A DNA stretch of 64,000 nucleotides from Fratercula arctica (lineage: Eukaryota > Chordata > Aves > Charadriiformes > Alcidae). Below the pieces are notes generated by a model, which worked only from the letters and a program-made list of their open reading frames with translations, searched no databases and had not been told where the DNA came from. Made by a program: the position numbers and the translations under genes. Positions 11,401-24,810 of this stretch are shown in pieces. The DNA is taken from assembly GCA_947846985.1 (NCBI GenBank), contig CANTUZ010000004.1, positions 54,537,672 through 54,601,671 of the forward strand, read 5' to 3'. The stretch's first letter is position 1; every line of letters starts with the position of its first letter.

Positions 11401-11987
11401 ATATTTGCCCAGTTCTTTTTTTCTAGACTTGAACTCCCCAGTACTAAAGTCAAAATATCTCTCATTTTAGCAGCAAAGTCATCCCTTTTCTCTTTAGTTT
11501 TAACAGAAGTATTACTTTTAGAAATAGAATACAAATGCAATACATGGAAGTAGTGACCTGAAGTGGTGCATAGTGCTTTTTAAAGGCTGTGTGAAAGATA
11601 AACTTAAAAAGGAAACTTACAATGTACCTGAGGCTACAAATGCACTGTAGGGTAGTTTGTACCCACTTTGGAGGATGACTGAAAATCAAAAACCACTATA
11701 AGGAATAGCCATTCTCTCATGACAGGTGTTAAAAAAAAAAAAAAATAGAAAAAGAAAATATGGATCCATCACTTTCTTCTGACACTGAACAAACATTTTT
11801 ATGTAATCAAAGAAAAGTAATAACTCTCCTGCACTTGTGCTTTATCTGTTTTGCTCTTCTCTGGTAGAAGAGGTCATAAACAGGGAATGTAATGCCAGTT
11901 TTTATGTTCAGATGAAAAAAACCAGAACACCTGCAATGACAGATCATGTGTATTTTAGGAGAGTTCTCTTTAGTCAATGAAATTAAT
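8405..11987. other. Non-coding, no gene seen
   Basis: AT-rich DNA with T runs (8820-8827, 8882-8892). The open frames here (for example 9127-9342 plus and 9636-9990 minus) lack splice sites, overlap frames on the same or other strand and give low-quality peptides. Nothing is supported as a gene or transposon until the CR1 tail at about 11988. Confidence 0.5.
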
Positions 11988-12168
11988 AGAATCATAGAAT
12001 AATATAGGTTGGAAAAGACCTTTAAGCTCATCGAGTCCAACCGTTAACCTAACACTGCCAAGTCCACCACAAATCCATGTCCCTCAGCACCATATGTAAA
12101 TGTCGTTTAAATACCTCCAGGGATGGTGACTCAACCACTTCCCTGGGCAGCCTGTTCCAATGCTTGTA
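11988..12168 (-). mobile_element. Short CR1 3' fragment
   Basis: The plus strand begins with AATCATAGAATAATATAGG, then GGTTGGAAAAGACCTTTAAG, and runs through CCAGGGATGGTGACTCAACC to CCTGGGCAGCCTGTTCCAATG. This is the complement of the CR1 3' UTR and the last codons of ORF2, typical of a heavily 5'-truncated insertion (about 180 bp). It differs in the middle (AACACTGCCAAGTCCACC in place of the CCATGGCAGGG block seen in other copies here), so it belongs to a different CR1 subfamily from the copies at 4.0, 46.6 and 50.5 kb. Confidence 0.9.
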
Positions 12169-15100
12169 TTAGACTACTCCTTCTATTCCTCTTATTTTTC
12201 AGGAAAATAGCTTTCACAATATTTAAAAAAATAAGTTGCCCTGTATTTTGTCTGCACCTGTGCATGCAGTCTCACTTAACTATCAAGAATTCATTATGCA
12301 AGTTGAAAAGATGAAGTCAGTTGCCAGTTAAGTTTTACGAACATCTAAACCAGACATGGCTTGCTCACAGTCAGTGGAAGGGACATGGTCTGCATCTCTC
12401 TTTGAGAACTGGTCTGTTGGAGAAGGCTTGGAAGGCACTGGAAACTAGGGAAGATGACAAAACTCAGCGTCTTTAAAGTAAATTATGCCAATATCCACTC
12501 TAGGTTGTCCTGGAGATTAAACATTTGTAGAAAATGGAGAGGGATTGCTCTGATGCTCAACCTGTGGTAACTCAATTCCATGCTTAGGACTGATGATATT
12601 TGGATGTATTTGTATGAGTTGCCATTGATTAAATTTTCTGTAGTCCTCACTAGTTCCTGTTTATATTTTCTGGGTAGCAATTCTGATTTGTAAAAGCACC
12701 ATCTAATATCTTCTTAGCAACAGCCTTTTCATTTAGCCATTAAGCTGATGGATACTAAAAGTCCTAATTAAAACCAGATAATGTCTGAAAGATTTCTACA
12801 GTGTAGACCTCTCTCTTAAGGCTCGATTAAACCAAGAAACTCCCACATCTGTTCGTACAACTATATTCTCAGCAGGTCAGGCAGCTGGTAGTGTTAACTT
12901 AAGTCCATCTTTCTTGCAGTAGCTTTGTCTTGAGAATAAAGAGAACAGGATGGAAAATGGAATGTTTCAGAAACCATGGCCTATTACATTTAGCTAGAAA
13001 TATTGTCTTTCCCCAGTCTGTGGCTCTGATCCTGTCAGTCGGGATAATGGTGAACCACAGAATAATGTGTTCATTTACATATAAATACATACAAAATATG
13101 TGCATATATATACCTATATATGTATAATTGCATGGAGTTTGGCATAAATAAAGGTAGTATGAAGTAATAGGGAGAAGTAACTTTCTGCAGATCTTTCTCT
13201 TTTTCTTATTTTTTTTCCGCTTTCCTTTGGGATTTGCTAATAGAAGCAGGAACATGAGAAGAGATTGATTTTTTCATTATTATTATTATTTTAAAGACCG
13301 AATTTAAACCTTAAGTTAAGAGGAAAGTTGCAGTGGCAGTTCTGGTTGTACCTTGACTCCACTGCAGGTTAAAATCCACGTATGTATCAGTCTTCCCTTT
13401 CCCAAATACCCTAGTTTCCGTAGGAAGGAAACTCACTTGCGTGCTCCACCTGTCAGCCCAAGTGTAGATGGCAGTGGGACCAGGCCAATGGGGGACACTT
13501 GCTCTGTAGCAGTTTAGCTCCCTATTGTCTCTTTTGCTTCTGAAAGAGGGGAAGAAAGAAGACCAGTGGTTGTACAAAATATTCTCAGCACGTTTTTGCC
13601 TTGCTTTTACGTGCTTAAACTATTGAACCTTTACTGGGTAACAATTAGGCACCACTAGGGAAAATGCCAAGCTCTCACAATGGAAGTTGGACTGACAGCA
13701 CCCTTGTTAAAGATCTTTTTAACTGCAGCCACTGTCGTATTTCATGCAATATAACCTATCTGCCTAAGGAAAGCTCAGTGTAGTGTGGCAAGTTCTTGAG
13801 AGAAAAAGTTATGCAGCTCTTAAAAAAAAAAGAGAAGGGAAAAAAAAAAAAGAAAAAGGAAAAAAAAGAGCTAGAGGATCTTATTACAGATGGTGGGTCA
13901 GGTTCACCAGGGTGCCACAGCAGCTCCGTTTCAGTCTGGTAATCCAGAGCAGCTGTAAACTGGCTTCTCAGGCACTGACACCGTGTTTATGCTCAAGCCG
14001 TTAGTGAATCAGGTCGCACATCTAAGGATGGAGAGTGAGTTCTTTTTTGGTGGGTTACTGAGCACATTTGATCAACAATAACTCAGAAATTAGGATATTA
14101 TCTGTTCTGTCTGGTCACTGTGGTTTTGGTCACGATCTGAGAACATGGAGCAGAGTAAAGGGGAGTTTCAGTAAAGGTTTCCTTGAAGTTCACCTGGGTT
14201 GGATGTGTACTAGTTGTATTTGGACAAGAGCAAGAAGCTTTGAAGTGTCGTGGCCGCTCAGCATATGGCTGTCTGGCAAAGCCTTCTTTAAGTGGGAAGC
14301 TCCTGAAGCACATTGTCGATTTTTATAACACGGCTCCGAGGCTGAAAGTCGCGACTGATTCTTTCTTGCCCCTAGTGAAAGCCGCAGATAGGGAGAACAT
14401 GGCCATCTTTCGTTGCCCTCCCTTGCTCCTGCCATCTGCTGGGTGCGGCCTCTCTGCTTTCCCATCTGTGGGCTGGGGGCTCTGTTTCTCAGCAGCTGCA
14501 TCTTTGTTTCCAGCTGGCTGCAGACAGTCCCTTCTGGTGAGTGGGCTTTAAAACCGAGGGGTGAGACTGCCTAGCTGGAGGGTACCGATAGTTTGTGACT
14601 GTTTGCGCAGGGAGCTTTGCTTGGGCGGCGCGTGGCTGTTCTTGTCTCTCAGAGGAGCTGATTTGTAGGAGAAACTACAGTCCCTCATGTAGCTGCTCTG
14701 TGGATAGCGAGGGGTTGGGGTCTGCTCATCTCTGCTGCCCTTACAGTTTCACACACCTTTTCTGTACTGGATATGATCACCAGATGATTTGGCTTCTGAA
14801 GGAACAGTTAGAGATCTTTGGTGGACGGTGGATCTTTGCAAATGGTGGTTTATGGATGGGCAGACAGGTTTGTCTGATGTAGATGAGCTAGTCAGAAATA
14901 AATAACAAATGTACTTTATATGGCCCCTGTATGATCTGCATACCTCACCATTTTGCAAGGCAGAAATATACTGTTCTGTATCCTATAGCTACTGAGCAGA
15001 AGTGTAGAGAAGCCACGGTCCAACTAAAGAACTTTATTTAAGAGCACCCTGAGTGTTATCAATGCTAAATTAAGACATGGTCTCATGGAGGACATTCCTA

Positions 15101-17791
15101 AGTTTGAGCTGGGAGGTAGAGGTCTTGGTCATGTATTTTTTTTATGGTTGCTGCAGAGTTTTTCATCCCCTAATTTAGCTCTCGTAGCTCATCATGGCCC
15201 CATTGCTTCCTATCCACAAGTAGAAATTGCTGTCTCCTCAAACCTGTCAGTGTGGCTGCTCATGTGGTAAATCCCTGAAACCGTTTCTGTCAAAATGAGC
15301 CTGGTAAAGAGCAGATGACCACAGAAGGAGTTCTGCAAGGAGTTCTGCAAGAAGTTCTGGGGAAACAGTGGTGTGTGGCAGCTGGCTGGCCCTTAGTGAG
15401 TGTTGGAGAGGGTACTGGAGGCAATAACCTCTTCAGGTTTTTGAAACCTAAGAAATGAAGGTGCAACTGGTGTGGACAAGTATCCCAGCGTGGTATGTGG
15501 TCTGAACTGGGTTCAGAACAGAAAGTACCTTGTGTGATGATGCTTCGGAGCGCCAGAAAAAATCACCGCTTGCTATATCTGACATCTGCATCTTTCCCAG
15601 AACAGCACATTCCTATAGTCCCCCTTTTAGATGTCTCTGTGAGACTGGGATTTGCACTGACTCTTGCATGTAGACAGACAATTGACTCAACATTTCCTGG
15701 TTCTTCTGTGGTGACACAACATCTTTACTACGCTACAGAATTAAGCTCTTTATTGCTTACAGCTCAGCCAACACTGCAGACCTTCACAGCAGTGACTGTC
15801 AGATATCTGTTTCCCAGGCAGGGAGTTTGTTCTCATGTGCTTAGGAACTGAGCTTAATTCATGCTCTAGAGAGTGGGATTCCTTGGAACATGTATAAACC
15901 TGAGTTAGTCTCCTGGGGTCCCTGACAGTCATGAGAAGTCAGCACTTGACCTACAGGACAGGATTCGTCTCATCATAATGTAGATCTAAAATAGGTAATA
16001 GATGATTTGCACTCTAGAGCTGCCTTTTCAATCCACTGACTGCAAGGATGAGTGGAGGCAGACTGCCTCAGATGTCAAGGCTACACTGCAGAAGAAAGGG
16101 AAGGTGATTCCCACCCAAAGTCCCAAAGTACTATAGTAATAAATGTGACCAAGGTCATATGGGACTTGGTTGTGGTGACCTGGTAGTGCCTAGCAGGACA
16201 AAGACTTGAAATCTTCCTCCTGTGTCCTATGTGACTGCTCTGAACACTGGACTACCCTTCTCGTAAGAGATAATGGACGCTAACACTTGACACTTGAGAG
16301 CTTCTCTTTTGTGTTGTTCTAGCTCTTTTTCAAATGTTCCACCTGAGGACTTTTCCTCTGTACTTATACCTTGGATTAACTATATAGTTTTGTCTTAATT
16401 TATAGTCACTGACTCTGCTGGATTCACTGCAAGATGTTTAGGTACCGGTTTATAAATATATTAAATAGGAAATAAAATGTGTATGTAGATCTGAAGCCTT
16501 GTTGACCCGACAAATTCTCCTGAGGCCCTGGGAGATCAGAAGCAGCATTCATCAAGTGAGGCATTGAGCATATGCTGGATCTAGTGCATATTCAGGAGCT
16601 TTTGCATAAAAATAAGCTGAATTCACTGTCCTTTATCTGTGCGCTGCTATTGTGCATGGTTCCCCTTGAATAGGGTAAAATAGGACAATGCAGAAGAGAG
16701 GGCAACAACTTATAAAATAGAGTATTCAAACGTGTGGTTTCAGCCTGAGCTGTGGAGAGTTTTCTTCAGTGGATTAGTACCTGCAGTCACTGCTGTTCTC
16801 CTGGGAAATCACATAAGCACATGTGTTTCCTTTAGAGGGCTTCTGACCTCTTTTGTGTTCTTCTTCTTAGTTTCTGTGTCCTAAGTAAGGTGATATTAAA
16901 ACAAATCCTTGTTGGTATGCTTCCTTGGGAGCTTTGCAGAGTGTAAAGGAGGGAAAGCAGTTTCTGCTGCTTCTAAATGAAAAGCAATTCCTCAGATTCC
17001 TGCAAGTCTCCAGAAGATGACATGTCTGCTAAGAATGAGTGCTGCTCTTTGCAGTGGCAAAGTGAATGCTGGGGAGAGAATAATGTGATTGCCAAGACAC
17101 ATCTTTCAGTTTAATAAACCATTTTGAGAAGAAGGCTCTGCCTCAGTTTAATAGTAGTTCTTGGGAAAAAAAAATCTAAACTCTAGCATGAAAATAAATA
17201 CCTTGCCTGTTTTGAAGTAAACATACTGCTGTTTTCTGCAGCACTGTTGTACGTTGTATGTTAAGCCCTTTATAAACAAATGGCATATGAATAAGAAAAT
17301 TGCCTTAGCAGTATTACTAGGAGTAATAACTTCTGCTGTGGATAAATCTGACCCTTTTTAAATGTAAACACATTCATATTTTATTACCTAGCCTAGCTTT
17401 ACCCTCAGAAGAGGTTGTCTTCTCTGTAAGACTTATTTGAAATGTCATGATATATGACCTACTATGCATTAATGTTTTTGAGCTCTCAGTTGAACAGAGG
17501 TCATAGCAATGTATTGTTTTGTGCATCTCCACTGGATGCTCTGGAAGCTTAACATCAGGGGCTCTTTCCTGCTCCAGAATGATTGTTTGGGGACTGATTA
17601 CCAAGTGTTGTACGAAATGTCTGAATCTGCTTGCCAATCTCCTCCTTGATTTTTGGTGGAAGGAACTGCATTTCCACCTGTGTGCTTTATGTTGGGACCC
17701 CTATACGTAAGGGTCTCCCCTCCCTTCTGTACCGTGGCAGAGTTTATGCTGCTCCCACAGTCAGTGTGCCCGGTGTGTTTTCCCTTTGCAG
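12169..17791. other. Non-coding, no gene seen
   Basis: Mixed AT-rich DNA. Minor features: alternating purine/pyrimidine TATATATACCTATATATG near 13104, a TTA run near 13276, an A/G-rich stretch at about 13819-13870 and a short 12-bp tandem repeat (AGGAGTTCTGCA, about 2.7 copies) at 15326-15360. Frames around 14068-14551 are open on both strands, which argues against coding. No transposon or RNA gene recognised. Confidence 0.5.
15326..15360. repeat. Short 12-bp tandem repeat
   Basis: The unit AGGAGTTCTGCA is repeated about 2.7 times, with one change in the last copy (AGAAGTTCTG). The span is too short to be a typical minisatellite and has no visible function. Confidence 0.7.
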
Positions 17792-17945
17792 CGAAGCCAT
17801 TACATCCCCAGCCATCGGAAAGCTGACACCCATCCATCAACACTCAAAGAGAATAAAACATCAGTCACACAGACCTCAGGCCCGAGGAGCTGCACTGCTG
17901 CCTTGTGCACATGAAGCCTTGGTATTTTCGTATTGCTGCAGCTGA
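17792..17945 (+). CDS. Candidate alternative terminal exon
   Basis: A strong acceptor (GTGTGTTTTCCCTTTGCAG ending at 17791) is followed by two open frames. In phase 2 it encodes EAITSPAIGKLTPIHQHSKR and continues to a TGA at 17943-17945. In phase 0 it reads RSHYIPSHRKADTHPSTLKE and stops at a TGA about 30 nt earlier. Phase 2 matches the donor at 8405 read in the cysteine-rich frame. An AATAAA at about 18071-18076 would give a short 3' UTR. No known domain is recognisable, and the frame upstream of the acceptor is also open, so this may be a chance ORF downstream of a good splice-site match. Confidence 0.25.
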
Positions 17946-20900
17946 ACGCTGTGTTATCTGTTAATGACCACACCCTTAAAAAAATCAACCTCTAATTTAT
18001 TACCCAATTTATAGGCCCACCTGATAGACCTATGGCACAAGTTGAACTCATGTTCAATGATTAATGTGAAATAAAAGGTAGTGTTACGTGGCCCAGTTAA
18101 ATTAGATGCTCTTGATCTAATCCTGTCATTCAGCCACAGCTGTTAACAGTTTTATGTCCTCATAAAAGACTATACCTCTGCTGCTGTAGGTTTTCAGGGT
18201 AAAAGAAAATCATATTATAACAAAATATATAGCCAGAGCTTATATAACTCAATAGGATGAGAGATAAACATCCATAAACATAATTAGAAAATTATAGGAG
18301 GATATACTTAAAAAATACGATTTTTACCATATAAAATGTTACAGAGATTTTTCAAAGTTGTAAGAAGGCATTAGGTATCCAGATTTCCTTGCCTTTCCAT
18401 TTTAGTTGGTAACTAACTCCTCTTACATCTTTGAAAATGTCCCCTAAATTATTTAATTTGATTATACATGCCATATATAATCATATATGAGGATGAGGAT
18501 TCTTTGTGATTTTTAGATTCTGTTTTTATTGAGTACAAATTTCCAATTGAAATATTTACCCATGGGATGAGAAGCAGTGAAAGTAGCTGAAGAACCTCAA
18601 GGTGGTTTCACTGGAGCTTGGTAACATTCATCTTTGTAAAACCTGGCAAGCAATAGGACTGTTGAAAAGGCTTTTTGTCACCCTGGGCATCAGGAAGCGG
18701 CTGCAGAGTTGACTGCAGGGCTACAAGGACAGTGTAATCCTCAGTCACGTGTTGGACTTAATGGGAATTAACAGATTCCAGAAATCTTAAATGAATGTTC
18801 CCATTAGGAAGGACACTTTTCTTCCCCATTTTGTGTGACAAGATCAATATCTCATCAGGGGAACCTTTGATACAGGATATTTTGTATGAGCATACAATAA
18901 ATAATATTCTCTTGACTGTACTTGGGCTATAGGAAAAAGAGTTTTCCTGGTATAATGAGTGATAAGTAGAACAAAGGTCATTTGGGAATAAAATGTAGCT
19001 GTTTGATCCATTTGATAATTTCCATCTGGATGGCATTTGCTTCTCTCAGTAAAGGGAACGGGAGCTGCCTATTTCTAGGCAATCTGTTCAGTTTCTTTCA
19101 TGGGAAAGAACAGTTTATCTATTCCTTCCATATGGGCATACATTATTACATCTAACAAACGTGTTGTTCATCTTTCATTTTATTCAGACCTTCTAAGCAG
19201 TCTTAATTCCTGGGTGGGTTGGGATGCAGATTGAATATCCTCTTCTTCCCCCCCCCCCCCCCCCCCCCCCTCCAGAAATCAATAAGGGAAGGGAAAGATC
19301 CCCAATATTCTGTATAGACAGGTGCTGGTTAATTTACTAGAACAAAAGAAACTTTGCTTGAAGGGGCAGAAAGCAAGATGCTGATGGGCCCAATGCTGCT
19401 GGAGGAATACAGATCTGCAAGGGTAGCTCCCTGCTATCGTGGGATCCAAGTCATGCCATCTCTGTCATAAGTTAAGCAAGCTCTATCTCAGGATTCCCCC
19501 TCTAGAACAGTAAAATATTCTAAACAGTAAAAGAGTCATTATAATCATAATGACGTCTTGGCTAACGAAAGAGAGACTATTTTCTTAGTACAGTACTGAT
19601 TAGTGCTGTGGTTTTGCCACTGCCCTGAGACGATTGGATCTTACACATTTTTAGAAGTTTTTGCTATCTGTGTGGTTTTTTTGTCTGAGGCAGCCTGGGC
19701 CCTTTGATTAGCTTTCAAGAAGACCTGTGTATCAGAGGGGATACGTCAGAGCTGCTCCACTCGGATACCCTAGGTGAGCAGCGAGGTCTGCGCTCCGCTC
19801 CCCTCCCCGAGCATGAGATTCATTCCAGCATTAATTCCTGCCACCCCAAATGTCATGAGGTACCCGAGTGCAATAAGCACGTGGGCACTGCTGCTTTGTC
19901 CTTGGAATACTTTTATTTGAAAAGTGATTCTGTTCCCTGAATCATAATTTTTTAGGAAGTGCTAGTGTCTAAAACTTTTGGAAAAGTACCAAAATATATT
20001 CCTAGTATCCCTGTGCATAAAAGCAGGAAGCAACAGTAGGATTCGCTGCTTTGCGAGTTGTAGTTTAAGAGGAGAACCCTATGGAAATGGAAAATAAGCT
20101 TGTAATTTTTTTTCCGTTTGGCAAACCCACGTGATGTTGTTCTGGAGAAATGGAGTATTGTGTGACTGAAAGGAGCCTAGAAAAGGGGGAAAAATTAAGA
20201 AAAGGATATACTTAGTGCCTGATGGTTTAAGGCTATGCCTCCTTCATCCTCTTCTTACTAGCGATCTCTAGATACTGCTTATTCTCTCTTTCTTGTTTTG
20301 GTTTGACTTGCTGGGCTTTTTCAGCGGTGAGTGAGCTTTGCTTTACCACATCCAGCATCCCCGATGGATGCTGTTGGTCTAGACGTGTCCGAGCAGTTTG
20401 ACTGGAGGTTCATCCCCAGATCGGTTCATAGTTAGAACAGCCTTTTGTTGCTGCCACTGATAATCATGTGCTTTGTCAGCAAGAGTTGCCGCCCCTACGT
20501 CAGAGCCATGAAAGCATGAATGGCTTCTAAATGTGCTAATTCAGCTGTGATTCTAGCAGCAATTGCTCCTTAGCATTTTGCACCTGGAATTGTTAGTAAT
20601 TTTCATATTTATCAAACAGCTGTAAATTGAGACCTCTAACTTGCAAATAACTGTGTGATCCAAAGAAGCCCGTGAAGGATGATTACACTCCAGTTTCAGT
20701 GGCGGCTCATACAGATTCAGGTAAAGTTTGGTTAGGGCCTTTTTCTTGGGGAATTTCAGTGCCTTAGCAATCACATATTTCATTAGTGAGCTATGAATTT
20801 TGGATTTCAATGCCTAATTTTTATCCTTGCTACTTGCTGGTTATGTTTGGACTGGACACAAGTAACCTGAGAGGCAGCGAGCTCTGACTGCTCACATGGT

Positions 20901-23900
20901 GGGTTTAAGGTGAATCCAGGTCATAACACTCGTGGCAAGCAAAATTCTTAACTTCTAGAAAAGACTTTCTTTTCGTGTTCTGACCTTTAGCAAGCTGCAC
21001 CAGTGAACAGAGCCGTGTCACAGGCAGCTGGTAGGAACATGCTCGGCTCCTTCGCAGCCTGCATCTGATGTGCCTCCTGCGTGGGAAGGGGAGTCCCACC
21101 AGATCTCACCTGCCACCCCCCTAAACACAAGGTTTTCCTGATACAGTGAAGCCAGATCTTCCCTCTGCTGAGAAGCTTTGAGATTTCTTGTAGCTGGAAA
21201 TAAAGGATTTAGCCTTAATTGCAGGCTGGCTTGGCTGTCCGCCTCCTGCAGGAGTGCTCCTAAACTCTCGCGGTGACAGGAGGTGGTGGGAAAGAGTGTT
21301 GGTCAGGTTTCTGGTGACATGGGGTCTCATTATTCATGAAGTCCACTAGCCACAGTGAAATTACTAAGGATTTAAGCCTAGCTCACTGAGTTAACTGAAG
21401 GTGTTTCTTTCATAGTCACCTTAATGGAGGTGAGGAGGGAGGGGAATAAGATGGAGGGGAAGAAATGTGGAAACAAGAATCCATCCAGAAGTAGAGGCTG
21501 GTGGAAGAAGAGATGAAATCGTGTTGAGGGGGAAGGATTAGAAGGAACACTTGTGTCAGGCAGGATGAAGATTTGAACCGGAATCCCTGCTTCTGGATTC
21601 TGATGATTATATTTTATAAATCTGTATGTATTGTTAGTTCTTTAGCACATATTTAATTCTTCACTCAAGCATAGTTAAAGCCAGAAACATTATAATGTGT
21701 GGTGAGGATACAAACAGCTTCTTCCAGTGATGATGGGCTTTTTATGCTGCTAAATGATCCATATCAGAAACAAATAATGTAAGTATTGTAGTCACTTGTC
21801 TTCAAGTGTGTTTCCATGGAGCATTTTCAGTTTGTTGAAGGAGCAAAGCACTGTAAAACCAGGTATATTCTGGATTGCCTTATGTGTATATTGCTCAAAT
21901 AGTGGTTATGAGGGGAGAAAAAACATTTTTTATTAGATTTCTCATGAGTGCATTTTAAGAAGCAAATGTCATATGATATATTAGACTATTCTTTAAAATA
22001 GGAGGAAAAGGAGGATGTGTGGAGTCTCCTTCTGTTCCCCAGAGTTTTAAGAACTCATGGCTGAGCCAGTTAATGTACACATTTTTCATGTGAAATTCAG
22101 TCTTGCCATGCTGGAGGCCTTTGTCCCTCCGCAGCACACAGCCAGGATTAGAAATCTTCAGGCGGGTTGACTCAGATGTGGTAAATAAAATGAGACAGCA
22201 AAGCATGTTGTGTACGGAGGGCTGGGGAAGCACGTGCGCCTGGCTGCGCGGAGCCCAGCTGCTGGAGGACTTTTTGGGGAGGGGAGAGGGAACGGGTCAA
22301 AAAGAAGAAACAGATGTTGTCTAGGCAGGAATTCCCATTCATTTTGTTTACTCACCTGGCTTTTGAGGAAACCCCGTGACAACACATGTTTTCAGCTGAC
22401 AGTCTTTTTATAAGCTCAGCTGTGACAAATATAATACCTCGCTTTCCATGCAGGGAGCTGATGCCTGTTACTGCTGTGTCACTTCAGCTGCAGTTGTGAA
22501 TTTTCTTTTTCTCTTCCTCTGAAAGTAGCTTTATATGAGACAGAAGTAATGTCTGGTTTGCTCACACAAATTAAACAGCCAGCTGAGATTTCCTTCCTTT
22601 GCCAGAGGCCTTAGAGCTCTCTTTGTGCTCTTTAAGATTATATCCAGACAGATCACAGCTTTTTCAATCCTGGTGGTGTGTGACAGTTGGTTCTGGCTAA
22701 TATCTACGCCCTTAATAAGTTATTAAAGTAGGCAGCATCATTAAGAATTTATTTCATGCCTTGAAGCCTTTCTCAGGCCTTTTTGTTATGAGGCAGCAGC
22801 GGCTACTGCTGGCAAACGGGGCTTTGCTACTGCAGAGTCACGGCAGCGCAGGGATTGCACAAGCTGTGCCCGTGTGGTACCCCCAGACGTGCCGACACTG
22901 TGCTGTGGGCATCCTCTGAGCAACTACGTTACAGCATTCAAATTCTTGATGTGGTTGTGTTAGGCATAGTTTTCTAAGAATTGGCTTTATTCTTACTTGC
23001 AAAGTAATGTCCTCATGTCTTCTGCAGGCACATACTAGAACACGGCTAGGGAAGGCAAATAGCCAAATTGGTATGTTGTTTCTCATTCTTAGAGAATGGA
23101 AACTTGGTTGTGGATAGAAATGTGCTTGTGGACAGAAAAGGAAGATCAGTTTAAAAAAATGAGCCAGCAGCTGAAAACAGATACCTTGGGGAAGAGAAGA
23201 GGGCGGACTGATACTCTCCAGGCCTTTCACCATTTGCTGCTCAAGGACTTCCTGAAGCAGAGCTGGTTTCTATCCATTCAGTGATCCTTGATTGATTTTT
23301 CTTCTATTAGGTTGTCAAGCCTCTCTCAAACCCGGATAAACGTTTTGTATTTGCAGTATACCATGGAAAGGAGGCTCACCACTTAATTACATGTCAAGAA
23401 CCACTTGGTTATGAACCTGTTGCCGACGTTTTCATTAGTGCACCCTGGCTTCTGTCATTCCTGGTTTCTCTCTCCAGTTCAATGTACTTTTACCCAAGAA
23501 TCAGTCTTCACTGTAGGGTGTAAGGTTTGTGTAAGAATCTATGTAGCAAAGAGCAGCTTCATTTACTGTTAGCTCTTGGACTCAAATTTCCAAAGCCATT
23601 TCAGGCCGTATATAGAATAAACATTTTTGAAAAGTCCTAGCACCTTTCTTCTCCAAAACTGTAGGCTTTAATGTAAATGGTCACTTGCTATTTTTTCTTT
23701 CTTTTTAAGTAAGAGAAGGTACTCACTGTGCCAATTCCAGAGCACAGCCAAAACATTGGCAGGTATGACTAATACTGCAAGCTGTGTTCCTTATCAGAGC
23801 TTGTAAGATAAATCAGGCAACGATAGGTAGCAGGAAGGTGGACTAAGTTAGGAAATAAAGAGGGTACCATTTCTTTTCTATTCCAGATAAGTGCTTCCAT

Positions 23901-24810
23901 TTGAAATATTTGACATTTATTATGTCTTTGTCTCCTCTGTGCAACTCCAGAGTATTTTGCACCCTGGAAACCCTCACCTTCACAAATTATTGACTCAGGT
24001 TAACACAGACTGGGGCAAAGTGAACCGGAAAAACAGAATGAGAATCTCTTCTTGTCAGCTCTTTAAAGCTGTGTATGCACAATTAACAATTTCGTGATTC
24101 CTTTTCATTTTTCAGTTGCTACCTGTTCTGAAAGAACATTTAAAGCCAAAGTCTTTATGTCTTTGAGACACGTTTCTACCCCAAAATCTCCAAATACTCA
24201 TTCTGCTGTTGAATATTAAGAAAGACAGTCAGCCATTTCTGGCTGAAGTATTGTTTTTCTCAGAGTCCTGACCTGATAATTTAGTAGCTATTTTTTTTCA
24301 GATATTGTCTTTTTTTCCCATGCTATACTATTACACCTGCTTCTTTTCATTCACTCTTTTGTCTGTTAAACAAAGTCCCCTTTTGTTACAGCAATTTTTC
24401 CTACCACTGTGAACCAACATTTTAATGAAAATTGTATTAGACTACCTAGCTAATGCAAAAGGTGAGTTACTTTTAGTGTTTTTCTAATCTCCAAAATACA
24501 GAGTTAATAGGGAAATTCACGGAATTGATAAGGAAGTGTTGATACTAGAAAGCTATATCCCTGTTGAACCAAAGTATTTAAAGCATATGCTGAAATTGCA
24601 TTGTAACTTGAATGCTATATTGGCCAGGGGGTTAACAATTGACTAAATAGTAAGAACTCAGATGAAATGTACTGAACGGGGGACACTGTTAAATTGACTT
24701 TGCTCACTAAAGAAGAGAAAAGCTCCAGCGCCTGCATTTACACTATGTCAATGATTTGAAAAGCTAATGAAAATAGTGTTCTTGCTGTATGCTTTTTGTT
24801 TTCTCTCCAG
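17946..24810. other. Non-coding, no gene seen
   Basis: AT-rich DNA including a very AT-rich part (about 18200-18560) and the C homopolymer at 19248-19270. The longest frames (18758-19036 minus, 22838-23233 minus) have no matched splice sites and unremarkable composition. No transposon copy was recognised. Confidence 0.5.
19248..19270. repeat. Poly-C tract, 23 bases
   Basis: An uninterrupted run of 23 C, preceded by TCTTCTT and followed by TCCAG. Such long C/G homopolymers are rare and unstable; the C strand can form an i-motif and the complementary strand a G-quadruplex. The tract plus TCCAG also mimics a splice acceptor. The exact length is likely polymorphic or a sequencing approximation. 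Confidence 0.9.

Noticed and set aside
14068..14551. Frames of 86-122 codons on both strands
   Set aside because: Similar length on both strands in a moderately GC-rich patch indicates chance.
22838..23233. 131-codon minus-strand frame
   Set aside because: No splice sites or recognisable domain, and composition like its surroundings.
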